From the NCBI GenBank assembly GCA_014549065.1, contig JACDOX010000061.1, forward strand, positions 1,427,042 to 1,491,041: a stretch of DNA of 64,000 nucleotides, in the 5' to 3' direction. This DNA is from Cardinalis cardinalis (lineage: Eukaryota; Chordata; Aves; Passeriformes; Cardinalidae). Below the pieces are notes generated by a model. The model did no database searches. It was not told where the DNA came from and saw only the letters and a program-made list of their open reading frames with translations. The translations under genes were made by a program, and so were the position numbers. Positions 51,022-62,440 of the stretch are shown one piece after another (positions within the stretch are counted from its first letter, which is position 1; each line of letters begins with the position of its first letter).

Positions 51022-53707
51022 AATAATGGAGCAGATCACATTCAGGTCTCAGTGCCCACCTNAATGGCACTGGTAGCCCACGTTAGCTCCCTTGGTGAGG
51101 TGTAAGTCACTGCCTGAAGACATTTTAAGGAGACATAGAGGCAAATTTTCATAACACTGCAGCGTCCTAGCTGCAATCTTTCCAAAAATATCTCATGGGT
51201 ACCATGGTTAGAAGGAGCACTTGGTCATGTCAATACCAGGAGTAAACACTATGGAAAATTTCCTTTGCTGCTGACATCCTTTGTTGGCCTTTGCCGTGCC
51301 TTTNATGTAGAATTACAAACTATTTTAAACCGAGGGGAGATTTTTTTTTCCTTGGGCTCAGGAGGAAGCCTCATGCAGATTGCAGCAATGTTTTTAATGA
51401 ACTTGTGAAATCAAGGTCATAGTTCTGCTATCACTTGAAAATACTCCTGTCATAAAGCAAAGCTGCAGTGCCAGATGTGTGGTGTGAATTGTCACGTATC
51501 TTAAAAATTTTGTCCCTGCATAATGATACGTTCAGTGACACAGAGCTGTGCACCACTGAGATTAGAATCTGTCATCTGTGGCTGAAATTCATAACTGCAC
51601 AGTGGCTGTTACCCAGGTAATCTCATTCATTTCCTGGTGTGCAAATGGCCGGGTCACAAAAACTCAGATGACAATTTTCAGTAATTGGACCTTTGTTAGC
51701 AGTCTGACGAGAGACACCGATAGCTTAATGGATGTGGATCCAAATCTGAGAGGTGGCTTTTTTCTGAGCTGAAATGAGGCATAACATCAGTGACTATTCA
51801 TACAAACCTTCAGGTTTCTTTTCTGTGGAGTTATCTAGGAAAAAATCCTTTTTTATTTAGTATTTAAAACCACTAGTGCTAGTTAAAAATNAAGGAATTC
51901 TAAAAGGGAATCTGATATGAAATTTTCATTATGATAACGGTTTAAAATGTTTTTGTATTTATTTTCCTACTTCTTCACATATTTTTTTTATAATAAAATA
52001 TTGTAAATAATGTTAATTTTACAGTCNCTTAAATTGTAATTACTTTTACGTTGAAAAAAAAGAGAAATTGACTTTGAAATCTCATAAAATGGACTGAAGC
52101 ATAATTTTATTTTTTTTATAAAATCCAATTAAATTACCTAAAATTAAGAAATGACTACATTTTATCATTTTATAGTTCTAGAATATTCTTCCTAATTAAT
52201 TGAGCTGACAGATTTAGGTATAGAGCGTGTATTTTCCTTCTGGTAGTTTGTGTGATTAATAATCACGAAGGATTTACAGTTTGGATAGGTAGAATATGGG
52301 AATCCTTTCTGTCTGTGATTTGTTACTTCCTAGTACACATTAAAATTATCAAATAGAAGGATGATCTTTTTAAAAGTGTTATATTTTTTTGAAGTAATGG
52401 TTATGGTGTTTTCAGTATTGCTGGTGCATTCATGTGCTGCAGTTCTCATACAGGAGGCTCTTATACCAAAAATTGCATCTGCGTTGGAGAAAGTTGTTTC
52501 TTTTTCCCCAGCAGATGTACAAATCTGTAAATTAATTATTGCTGTAGCATTTCATAAAGTCTCTTAAGAGGTGATGAATCATCCAAAGTTCCATGCCCTC
52601 TCAAGCTTCAAGCAGCTTTTTCTTCCTCTTGGGAGATGCATCTCAAAAGAGGCGAAATGAACTCTGGTCTAAATAACTTTGATAAAAAGTGCCTCAAAAG
52701 GTCTGTTACCTTCTAAAGAATATGATCCTGCACAACTCAGTGAGTATCCTGCTTGTGCTGTGTTGAGTGAGGCTGCAAAGATCAAAGAGCTGCCTTTTTT
52801 TTTGCCTTTTGGTTTGAACAGAAACAGAAACTTTGCCTTTGTAAGGACAGTCCCTGTTTATCTTCAGTTTCTTTTGTGGGTGCAGTATGTGTGCACAGAT
52901 ATTCTGTGTATGGGTGTCACTGCAAAAAGGCAAATCAGGAATACAGCACTTCAGACACTGAGCTCAATGAGTGCACAGATGTTTCACTCTGCTTCTGGAG
53001 CTTTTGGTTAAAATTTTCCAAGCTGGCAAAGGAACAGATAATAGGTTGTTAACTTCTCATTGAAGCACACTACACTGGTAACATCCCAACTGGATGGAAG
53101 ATGAAATTTATTTTAATAAGAAAATACAGCCTACTCTCCATCCTTCTGCATTTCTTTCAGTATTCAGCTGAGGTGTGTTTGATTCCCCCTGAAATGGTTT
53201 TTTGAAAACTGAGGTATCAAAATCTGATGCTTTCAAACATGCCTGAAGGAATATAATTACTTAGGTTTGTTTGACAACCTGGGGCTTCATGTTTCACATT
53301 ATTTTCCAGAATTCCTTCTGCAGATGCTCAGAGTTGCAGTACACATGTCCTTCAATCTTGTGTGGAAAGGTTCTGACTCTGTGTCTGTGTGTGTAGGGCT
53401 GTGAGGAGGCACTTGAGAAGGACAGAGGGCAAGCAGTAATTTTTCTTAACTGTGCTTCATTTATTACCTTCAGAATTAGAGTTTATGTTGCGTGTTGATT
53501 CTGTCNCATGGGATTGCAGTAAAGACATAATAGGATGGAACAGGCTAAACAAATGTGACAGATCTTAATATTCTGGTGTTAGGACATCCCAAGTGTTAGT
53601 GCAGGAATTTTTGGCTGTCATTATTTTGTGTGACTTTTCCAAATTAAATATACCAGGGTGAGGGATGGCAGCTGCAGGCTCTCCAACCTGAGGCTCTCAG
53701 CTCAGGT

Positions 53708-53725
53708 AGAGCTCAGCTGAGCTCT
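53708..53725. repeat. Perfect 18-bp palindrome with E-box
   Basis: AGAGCTCAG followed by CTGAGCTCT, with the E-box CAGCTG at its centre. It lies in a GC-richer patch about 950 bp before exon 7. Confidence 0.9.
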
Positions 53726-54582
53726 GCTGCATCAGGCTCTGACTCAAGGACAAGAACATGCTGTCAGTGCCAAGGTTTGCTCAGAGATGATGCAATCTAG
53801 CAAATGCAGATCCATCTGAGGTCTGAGGAGCAGAGACTTTGCTGTGTTTCGTAAGGGTTTGGGAAAAGACAAGAAAGAACAGAAAGGGCGTTTGTCCTTG
53901 ATTTTGCTGTGGAGGTTGGGAAGGCTGCAAGGTGCAGTATCCTGAGATTACACTGGAGACCTCAAGGAATTTGAAGTCTTCTGGACCTGTTTTGTGAATG
54001 AGAGAGGTATGTGCCAGCCTAGGTTCTTTCCTAGCTTAGTTTGGTAGAATCTTACCCTTTCATTTCAAGTTCCTTTATCATGGCATTTCTATTTAAACTG
54101 GGCTAGGTGAGTCCAGTGAGGAAGGATTCTGTTTCAAGGATCTCATATGTATTGTGTACAGATTTTCCACCAAAGAATACAGCTTCTGGAGAATGTTTTT
54201 ATTTTTCCATCTCAGTCTTGCATTTTTAGCAGCATACTTCATCAGCTGCAGAAGGATAAAATGTGTACATGTGCCCCTTTTGCATTGTGTCCTTATTTCT
54301 TAATCCCTTGTTCCCTACTAATTGTTCAGGTGTCATGTACCCCATTCAAGAAAGTTGTAGGATTTGCTCCTCCCCTAGGAAAAGTTTCTTTTCTAAATGC
54401 TCCAGATGGAGACAGTTTCCCAGCTAGCAACTGGGAGAGCAACTGATAGTGGTATTTTGCCTTTTATTCTGTACCCTTTCTCCAAGGGTGTGTCGCTGTG
54501 GGGCTCAGCTGGACCCTGAGTGGGGCTGCTGGAGCCACCTGGAATCAGCTCCTTCCCACAGAAAGCAGCCAGCCAAATCCCT

Positions 54583-54626
54583 CACACCTGCACCCCAGGC
54601 ACACCTGCACCCCGTTCACACAGGTG
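54583..54626. repeat. 17-bp tandem repeat upstream of exon 7
   Basis: CACACCTGCACCCCAGG (54583-54599) is repeated as CACACCTGCACCCCGTT (54600-54616), followed by CACACAGGTG. ACACCTG at 54601-54607 can pair with CAGGTGT at 54621-54627, giving a 7-bp stem. The array sits about 50-90 nt before the exon 7 acceptor, just upstream of the likely branch-point region. Confidence 0.85.
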
Positions 54627-54673
54627 TAAATAATTGCACTTATTTAATTGAGATTTCTTTGTCCTCTTTCCAG

Positions 54674-54859
54674 GCCCCTCCACATGCTGATCTGCAACGC
54701 GGCCGTGTTTGGTGCTCCCTGGTCCCTGACAGAGGATGGCCTGGAGTCCACCTTCCAGGTGAACCACCTGGGGCATTTCTATCTTGTCCAGCTTCTGGAA
54801 GATGTTCTACGCCAGTCATCTCCTGCCAGGGTTGTCGTGGTGTCCTCGGAGTCCCACAG
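54674..54859 (+). CDS. WWOX: WWOX exon 7 (SDR core, residues about 202-264)
   Basis: This 186-nt exon opens with G, completing the Leu codon split after exon 6. It then reads PLHMLICNAAVFGAPW, continues through VNHLGHFYLVQLL and ends VVVVSSESH plus AG of a split Arg codon. Family landmarks are visible. CNAA (from about 54693) is the WWOX form of the classical SDR NNAG strand motif. The Asn of VNHLGHF (54762-54764) is the structural and catalytic Asn on helix 4. The second Ser of SSESH (54846-54848) matches human Ser260, the annotated substrate-binding position. The acceptor is pyrimidine-rich (TTTCTTTGTCCTCTTTCCAG). The donor is GTTGGT, weaker than those of exons 6 and 8. Phase is 2 on both sides, so this exon can be skipped without a frameshift, at the cost of 62 codons. 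Compared with recalled human WWOX there are about twelve substitutions and no indel. Confidence 0.97.
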
Positions 54860-57800
54860 GTTGGTGAATGTGAGCTTTGGTTTTGCTGGAATTTTTAATC
54901 CTTATAACGTGAAACANTTGGGGCAGAACCACAGAAGTTTCTGAAAATGAAGGTCCTTGCTCCCAAGCATTTGCCTTTGAATAATCTTTTTAAAAATAGA
55001 AGCATTACTAATGCCTGTGGATGTTTCTGGATTTGGCTGTGTTGCTGGATGAAGCATGTTCTAGTTTTATAACAGCATGTAGATATTTTTTTGATCATTC
55101 TTTGTGTGAATGCAGATTTTTGCTGCGTTTCAGACCACTCATTGATTTTGNGAGGAGATGGAATAATAATTGATTAAATCTGAATGGCATGACCTATATT
55201 GATTTGTCATTCAACAACTTCAACATCTTAGCAAGAAGAATGTGCAAATATTTTAGCAGGAGAAACAATGCAATTAAAAACTGCTAGATGAAATCCAGTT
55301 GTTTTATAATGAGAAATTAGGGAATTCAATGTAGACATTAGCTGTATAATTGTAAAATGGGGAAGTAATGTAGTTAATACNTATTACAAAGCTGGCTATG
55401 CCTCTTTTGGTAAGATTTTTAATTAAAATGTTAGATGCTCATCTTTTCTACTGCCAGGAAAAGTATATTGGTAAAAAAGTTATTGATGAGGTTTGCCTTG
55501 TTTCAGATGTGCTTGTGTTTTTNTGTTAATAACTGAAAAGATGGTTTTGATTTAAATGAAGTTCCTTGTGCAAAATGAACGCCCCAGTTCTGAATTTTAC
55601 TGGGCACAAACCACTTACTCCTTGCTGATTTAGTTTAAGGACTGCAGGATTAAGCCTATAGCATCCAGCTTTAAACATTACTGTGATTTCTATTTCACTT
55701 TTGGTTGTGTGTAGCAGCTCTAGCAANCTAAAAGGAAGCATGTGAGAGTGCCTTTTTTTTTTTTNCCCTCCTGTCTTCNTATTTCTGAAATGTTTTAGTG
55801 ACCCAGAATGAAGCTTATTTTTTTTAATCATGTTTCTATAAAATGTAACCCCAGGGACCTGGTAGAGAGAGACCAGCCAAGGGTCGGGCTGAAACCTTTA
55901 TCACTTCCAAACACAGGGGCTTATGGTATAAATGACACACTGCAGATAGATTTACTTTTACCATTTTAAATTTATGATGGCTGAAATGAAAGGAAGCAAT
56001 AGAAAATGCCAGTAATAATCCTCCCCACTGTTAAAAGACATGAAATGTCTAGTAATTAGGTGGTAACAAAATCTGGACATCCTTATCTTTGCAAATCACA
56101 CCAGGTTTGTGAAAGCAAGTAGCAGAGTCCTGTTAGGAGTGAGGGCAGCTACTGCAGGGCAGGAGAGATAGCTCTAGAAATAAATCTGCCAACTCCAATC
56201 ACTTGCCAGATGTGGAGGGCACAATGGGATATGTATAAACGAGCTGTTATTTAATGGGAGATTATGTTGAATTGTCAGCTGCTTGTTCCCCCTTGTAAGT
56301 TTGTATCTCTGATAGTATTTTAAATGACATCTTTGTTTTTCACTGCATTAAGTGCTGTGTGTAACCAGGGCTCTCATCTNTGGACATCTTTATCTGTGAT
56401 TTTGAGAACATTTTGGAAGTGCTCATTGCTAAGTCAGAGAGATCAGCCAAGGTTGACAGTAGCCCAAAAGGAAATAAGTAGGAGTCTGTGTTTGAATAAA
56501 ACAATTAAANCAACTAGTAGATTTCCCTTTTTCTAAGGAGTCCAAGTAATGTCTTGCAGCTTATCTTATCACTTAGACTGNTCATTGTAAATAACTGTGC
56601 TTTCCCCACCCCCAGTCTGTTTAATGGGGAGAAGTTGATGTAAGGAGTTAGTTAGGTATTATTAGGTGGTCGTTCTTCCTGACCTACTTGAGAACTCTGA
56701 GCCTTAAACCATGTTGTAAAACAGAAGTGTTGGTATCTAATTACTTCCATAAACCTTGACTGGATCTTTTTGCTAGAGTCAAGACCCCCTGTTAGGGGAA
56801 AAATTAAGTCCTATGTTTGCAGAAAATGCTATCCTGCACTGCTCCAAGGCAAAATATTTATTTGCCTCTTTGGTTCTTTGTTCATTTCTAGTTACTTCTC
56901 TGGATTTAGCACAAGTGAATTCTGTTTAAATTAAGCTTTTGGGTACTTTAGGCACATCATATTAAAATCAGAATAATAAGTAGGTTGACTTTCCTTCTGT
57001 CTTTATTTCTGTGTTGTTAATTTGATTGTACAGCCCTTATTCCCCTGAATTCATTGGGATTGGCTCACATAAGCACACTTGCAGGACTGGACTCAAAATA
57101 TGCCACTGTGTTTCCTTTATACAGTAACACACAGAGTTGTGTTTATGGATTATTTTTGGTGTCATAAGTGGTTACTTGTGGAACAAATATAGGAAATTCC
57201 TCCCAGAATAGCCCTCTTAATTTCAGAAATGTATTTTATCTAGGTGAAAATTATGAAAGAGAAATTTTGTTGTTGAAATAGAAGGGCTAATTGTGCAAGA
57301 CACAGAACATCCTGGATTCCTCTTGAGTTCAAATACTGTATTGCTTTTCTCTGAGCATATTATAATTCTGCTCACAGAATGAATGTAGAAATTCCAGCTG
57401 ATCTCTTCATTTCTGGGCATGAGATGCAAAATTAGTAAAGATATTTTAAAACATTTTTCTAGTGTGTACTATAATTATGTTTATCCCTGTTCTCCCCAGC
57501 TGATTCTGAAAACTGAGTATTAAAAAGAGCTTGCTAAATCCTTTTTATTTTTAGTAGCTCCTCTGAATGAAACACAGATCTGTAACTAAATGTAGTATTA
57601 TTTTCTAATATTAAGATATACCACTAAATTAATAAATGAAATTATAAGAACTGGGAGGAGAAATTCTTTATGGAAATTTCCTTTTCTTCATCGAAATGTC
57701 TTTAGAACATTCACTACTTTGTTTCTTTCCTTTTTTTTAATAACAAACAGCTGGTGTTTAATGACTCTGTCAGACCCAATTAAAAAACGTCAACTAGTTA

Positions 57801-58473
57801 CTTTGATTTGTGTTCAGCCATGCCATGGGTATACTTAAAAACATTATGCTCTGCCAGAGCTCATTTTGGCTTTGTTTACATTTATCTTTTAAACATATAA
57901 AACTATTGATGGCAAGTTACCAAGGTTATAACCCCTTTATATTCATCAATTTTTAATCTAAAAAAGAGCTTAAGAGGCAGTGAGACTCATCCATAGTTAC
58001 TTGAACACTTAAATGCAAGTGTGTGAGCACTGGATGAAATGATGAGGGGATGGGAATAAGGAGAAAAGAAAAGATGCTAGGTTGCTCTGCTTTTAGTGCA
58101 GAGTTATTTTATCCTATGTTATTTCCTCCAAGCTGATAATGTTTTTATGGATATATGGTAAAATCAGTTGGTTTTTTTTAAATTTAAAATAAAGTGATTT
58201 GTACATACAGTGTTTTTAAACCATCAAANTGTTTTCTGAGTTGTTTTTGTTTATTGTTTGCTGTTTATAATGATCCAATAATTTTACTGCCATATTATAT
58301 GGGATTGTTCTTTGGGTCTCAGGCAATTTCCAATAGATGCTTTCAGCTGCTAAATAAGCTGCTATTTTATGTTGGTTCTGGCCAGAATCTACTCTGTTGT
58401 CTACATTTTATATTGTTCTTAATGAGAGTGAAATTAACTCTGGGGTATCTAAGGCATATTTACTGTTTCTCAG
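54860..58473 (+). other. WWOX: WWOX intron 7 (complete, 3,614 bp)
   Basis: This complete intron has a GT donor (GTTGGT) and an AG acceptor (TTTCTCAG). It looks like ordinary unique AT-rich intronic sequence. I see a T run ending in N at 55753-55765 and no recognisable transposable element or gene. A TCTAAGG stretch about 25 nt before the acceptor (58448-58454) is a plausible branch-point region. Confidence 0.95.
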
Positions 58474-58738
58474 ATTTACAGAAATTAAAGACTCCTCTGG
58501 AAAGCTGGATTTCAGCCTGCTTTCTCCATCCAAGAAGGAATATTGGGCTATGTTGGCCTACAACCGCTCCAAGCTCTGCAATATCCTGTTCTCCAGCGAG
58601 CTGAACCGGCGCCTCTCTCCCCACGGGGTGACCTCCAACTCAGTCCACCCTGGAAATATGATGTATTCCTCCATTCATCGCAGCTGGTGGCTCTACACTC
58701 TGCTCTTCACCTTGGCTCGACCTTTCACCAAGTCCATG
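58474..58738 (+). CDS. WWOX: WWOX exon 8 (catalytic YxxxK, residues about 264-352)
   Basis: This 265-nt exon starts with A, completing the Arg codon split after exon 7. It encodes 88 further codons from FTEIKDSSGKLDF to ARPFTKSM and ends in phase 0 before a consensus GTAAGT donor. It carries the SDR active site: YNRSK at 58559-58573 gives the catalytic Tyr and Lys (human Tyr293 and Lys297). EYWAM six codons upstream retains the Tyr (58541-58543) equivalent to human Tyr287, reported as an ACK1/TNK2 phosphorylation site. VHPGN (58643-58657) is the PG motif after the sixth strand, near the cofactor nicotinamide. The C-terminal part, RSWWLYTLLFTLARPF, is nearly identical to mammals. The acceptor is CTGTTTCTCAG. 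The remaining 62 or so residues are in exon 9, beyond the window. The downstream intron is the giant intron 8, the heart of the FRA16D fragile site in humans. Confidence 0.98.
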
Positions 58739-61022
58739 GTAAGTGAATGCCTTAAAATATTTTGTGCATCTTCGTTTTTTTTCAAATTGGGGCAGAAGAG
58801 TTGTGAAAGTCCGGCTGTATGTATCTACCTCTTGCCTTTTATAACCATGATCCTGGTTTTAATGGCAAAAATCATGCCAAGACAGTGCTCTAGAAGAGGA
58901 TTCTTCAACCACTCAAGATTTACTTTGTCAGTCTTCTCTTAAGGAACCTTCTAAGAGAGAGTGCATGACCTTGTTTGCATATATGATTTTCACTGTGATT
59001 AAGTACATCCTATGTCTTAGGTGTGGGATAGTTGAGAGTTATTTCTGTGCTCAGGATATATAAAACATCAAAAAAATTGCTCTGGGTTTTAAATGGAATA
59101 TGTTGACTACATTTTTTATGTAAACAGATGCCCTAGTTAGAAAAGATACTCCAGGCATTATTAATGGCTGAGGGAAAGTGCTTTCAGTGGTAAAAGCACC
59201 TTCATTCATATTTAAAAAAAAAAGCAACNACCCAACAATTTTCTTGATTCTTACAAAGTGCTGAAGACAATGGGTGTTTTCCATTTGTCTCCATTGGATT
59301 TTGGACTGGAACCATGACATAATGAAAGGCTTTGCAGTTCTTCCATTGCCAAGGTTATGAGTCTTTATTATGTAAGAATTTGCAGCACCTCCAGCACTTG
59401 GAGNGGTTACTTTGATCCTTTGAACCTCTGAGCCAATTATTTATAAGGAATCCAAAGTATTTTTTAGGCAGAGAATGACATTTACTTCATTGAGATCTGG
59501 CTTACTTTAACCTTAGACTGTTTTTCATTCCTTTTTCATTGACCAAGAAGGGTGTTCCCAAAAAGAGGAGCAGGGAGAAGGAGTCTCCCTTGAATGTTTG
59601 CTTCTATGAATCAGGGAAATTAAAAGATCCATTTATAGTGGGATAAGGTGTGTGGAATACAGAGGTGTTGAAAAATCTGATTATGTGTTCATAGAAGAGA
59701 AATACTGGATCTTCAGTAAGACCTGTGGAGCAAAAATATAAATGCTCCAGTGCTGACCAGGTGTCAGTCAGGAGAGCCCTCACGCCTCCAACCTCTGGCT
59801 GCATTTTGCTGCCTGTACATATGCAAAGCCTATTTATGTCCACAAGATTGATATGTGAGTGCTCTGGCACCTTGGGANGAGTAATAATATCTTTCAACAG
59901 CATGGTTTTTTGACCAGGACCTAAAAAACCATGTCTCTGCTGTGTTAGGGATTGTTTGTAAAACAAATTCTCAAGTTCTCCTGAGAATGTGTGAGTGAAT
60001 GTTATCAAAATCCTGTGAAAAGGATNCAGTCTGTGGATGTTTATGAATTGTTAGTTTTATTTACTCTGACATATTTTTACAAAGGGAACCTTTTGTGTTT
60101 GTTGCTCAGGGAATCTTATCCTCTAAGGAACAAAATAAAACACTGATGTTAATTTTGAATTCTTTAAAAGAATTGATAGGTTTTTAAAGTGTCTGTTAAT
60201 GGGTATTACATATAAGAGAANACAAAATACAGGACAAAGATACCAGCACTGAATGACAGTGCACTCTGGTCCAACCCAAATAATTTCTGTTACGTCCTTT
60301 ATGTTTGTATTTCACTGAGGTTATTTGAATGTCATGGAGGATATGGGCTGAGGGTAAGCATCAGTTTTACAACTCNTATTCTGATATGAATTACGTTCCC
60401 CTGAACTCTACCAATGTTTCAACAGCCAGTAAAACTAGAAAAGTGCCCCTTCCTGGGTATGCAAACAAGCTGAGCTGAAATTCTCATCATCATCAGTGTA
60501 AGAGGTTCTATTGTAAGGCTTGTAGGGAGCAAATTATTTACTGCTGCTTCTTTTTTAGGGATTGTGCTGTTATCAACCTGGAATAGACTTTGTTGGNAAT
60601 CTTTTTCTGGGCTTCCTTTCCGTTTTTCTGTGGCAGCTCACCCTGGAGTTCAGATGGGTGTTTTGGTCAGAATGTTGGGGGTGATCTCAGAGCTTTACAG
60701 CTGCAGTCCCAAGGTGGTGAGCTGCTCGTCCCTGAGCTTTCCAAGGATGTCTGCATTGCACAATGCAGCATGATGCAGCAGCATTCAAAGTAGCTCCAGC
60801 TGAGCGGGGCCCATCGCTGGAGCTGAGATTGGAGACAAGGTTGTGTGGAGAGAGGGGAGGTTGGGCAGCCCAGACAAGGAGCCACACAGAAATGCCTGGA
60901 CCTGTTTTGGTCTCTGAGGCTGTAGCTTCAGCTGCTGCAGCATTTTGGTGTGTGGAGAGGCCAATCCTTCCTGGAGCCACTTTGAAACTGTTTGCTATGC
61001 CTATTGGGGTCCTGGAGTCTAA

Positions 61023-61048
61023 TGTATATACATATATATGTACATACA
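61023..61048. repeat. 26-bp AT-rich near-perfect palindrome
   Basis: TGTATATACATAT pairs with ATATGTACATACA with a single A-C mismatch (61028 against 61043). The core ACATATATATGT is perfect. It lies in intron 8 and could extrude as a cruciform in principle. Confidence 0.85.
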
Positions 61049-62400
61049 CATACACAGAAACTGCAGCTGCACATACCTGATTCTAAGGCCTTTTTGTATT
61101 ACTGTGGTATCCAAGCAGTAGTTTGAAGTAGAGCAATGGAAACTGAAGACTATTCCTTTCTTTCNCATCAAAATGTAAAATCCACAGGATTTCTACACAG
61201 AAATTTAGAAGTATTTTGTAGAAAGNAATGGTTGCAAATGAATTACCATTTTGTTATTAAAGTAGCTCTACTAATGTCAAAAGGGCTCTTTTTTACTTAC
61301 CACTAAATAGTTACACAGTAAGTTGGAGATGCTTAGATTATAATTAAATGTCAATTGAAACAAGTGGCCACTGCAAAAAACAAATTGGAAGAGAAGCTTT
61401 GAAAGTAACTGTGTAGGCCATGCTTATATTTAGCTGGTTTGATCTAAGGCTCTAGGGTTTTGAGTTTTTTCTTTCTACCTCTTTTACTCTCTTCTCTCCC
61501 TCTGTCTTCAAAAACTGACTTGAGGAAAGTTTGAGTTGTTTTTTTTTTTGTTTTAAATAAATGCTAGTCATTCAGAACCCATCTGATTTTTCATTATTTA
61601 CATACAAGACTAAAGTTAAGTATATTTATTGTAAGTTTCAAGCTTACACTGAGTGTGGTATCTGGTGTCACCCCCAGGTGATTTTCAGGGTACAAGGGCA
61701 TATAAAATTATAAGCAGAGTGCCATTATCACACACTTGTGATAGTCTTACATAGACCCAAATATTTTTGTTGGCAGGTAACAGAGCAGAAAGAATATCAT
61801 GTGTTAGAGTAGCAAGAGCTTAACAGATGTTTCAGTGAGCTGCATTTTCAAATCCTTTCACATTAAGAGATGGCTGGGGTTTGGGGCAGTTCTGAGACTA
61901 TTGGGTTACATTTCCTGTTGCAGTGCAAAGCCAGCCATTGTGTTGGAGTTCTAGCAGATGTGTTACCCCCTTTTAAAGGCTGGGAGTAAAACACTGGTTC
62001 TGTTGCTGAGATATAAATTACATTTATAAAAGCTCAACTTGTCNCCTTTGAAAGCAGTTAGAAGTAGTAAGACAATTCTGGCCCTAATTTTTCACTGTCT
62101 AAGAGGCTGATGCTTGAAGTGCTCTTTGGTTTCTCCCTCCTCCCCCAAAGACAGTAACTTTCCAGAACTGGATTTTGTATTGAAATTATTGCTGTTGAAA
62201 ATTATAAGGAATATTTCTAAGGGCCCAAAAGTCTTCTGCATGTTTAATTTTTATCTAAACCCNTAAATTCTTGTCACTGGGATATTTTCCCAGGAGTGTT
62301 TGAGGCAGTAGCCCTGTGTTGCAGTGTTCATTCAGGCAGGAGCAAACCCCAGTGCCTACAATGGCTTCATTGGCTTTGCTTTTGCCAGAGGTTGCAGGTG

Positions 62401-62440
62401 TCTAAATTTAAATTCCATGTCTAAATTTAAATTCCATGTC
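62401..62440. repeat. Perfect 19-bp tandem duplication
   Basis: TCTAAATTTAAATTCCATG occurs twice back to back (62401-62419 and 62420-62438), followed by TC, the first two bases of a third copy. The copies are identical, so the duplication is probably young or kept homogeneous. Each unit contains the palindrome AAATTTAAATT-like core. Confidence 0.97.

Larger units (their letters stand above)
41711..54673 (+). other. WWOX: WWOX intron 6 (complete, 12,963 bp)
   Basis: This complete GT-AG intron lies between exons 6 and 7. It has a consensus donor and a pyrimidine-rich acceptor. I find no exon with adequate evidence inside. Notable contents are a cryptic acceptor with an open frame and AATAAA (42078-42368), a T run at 46573-46588, an L2-like reverse-transcriptase relic on the minus strand (49440-49665), a TA-rich palindrome cluster (50966-51021), a very AT-rich patch (about 51940-52200), an 18-bp palindrome (53708-53725) and a 17-bp tandem repeat just before exon 7 (54583-54626). 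The last kilobase before exon 7 is richer in G and C than the rest. Confidence 0.95.

Noticed and set aside
54449..54898. Plus-strand 149-codon frame across exon 7
   Set aside because: It runs in the wrong frame relative to the WWOX exon and is a shadow of it.
58194..58604. Plus-strand 136-codon frame overlapping exon 8
   Set aside because: It is out of frame with the catalytic YNRSK frame and shows no domain.
61467..61512. Long pyrimidine-rich run as a cryptic 3' splice site in intron 8
   Set aside because: No AG follows at a suitable distance. The run ends in CTTCAAAAAC.
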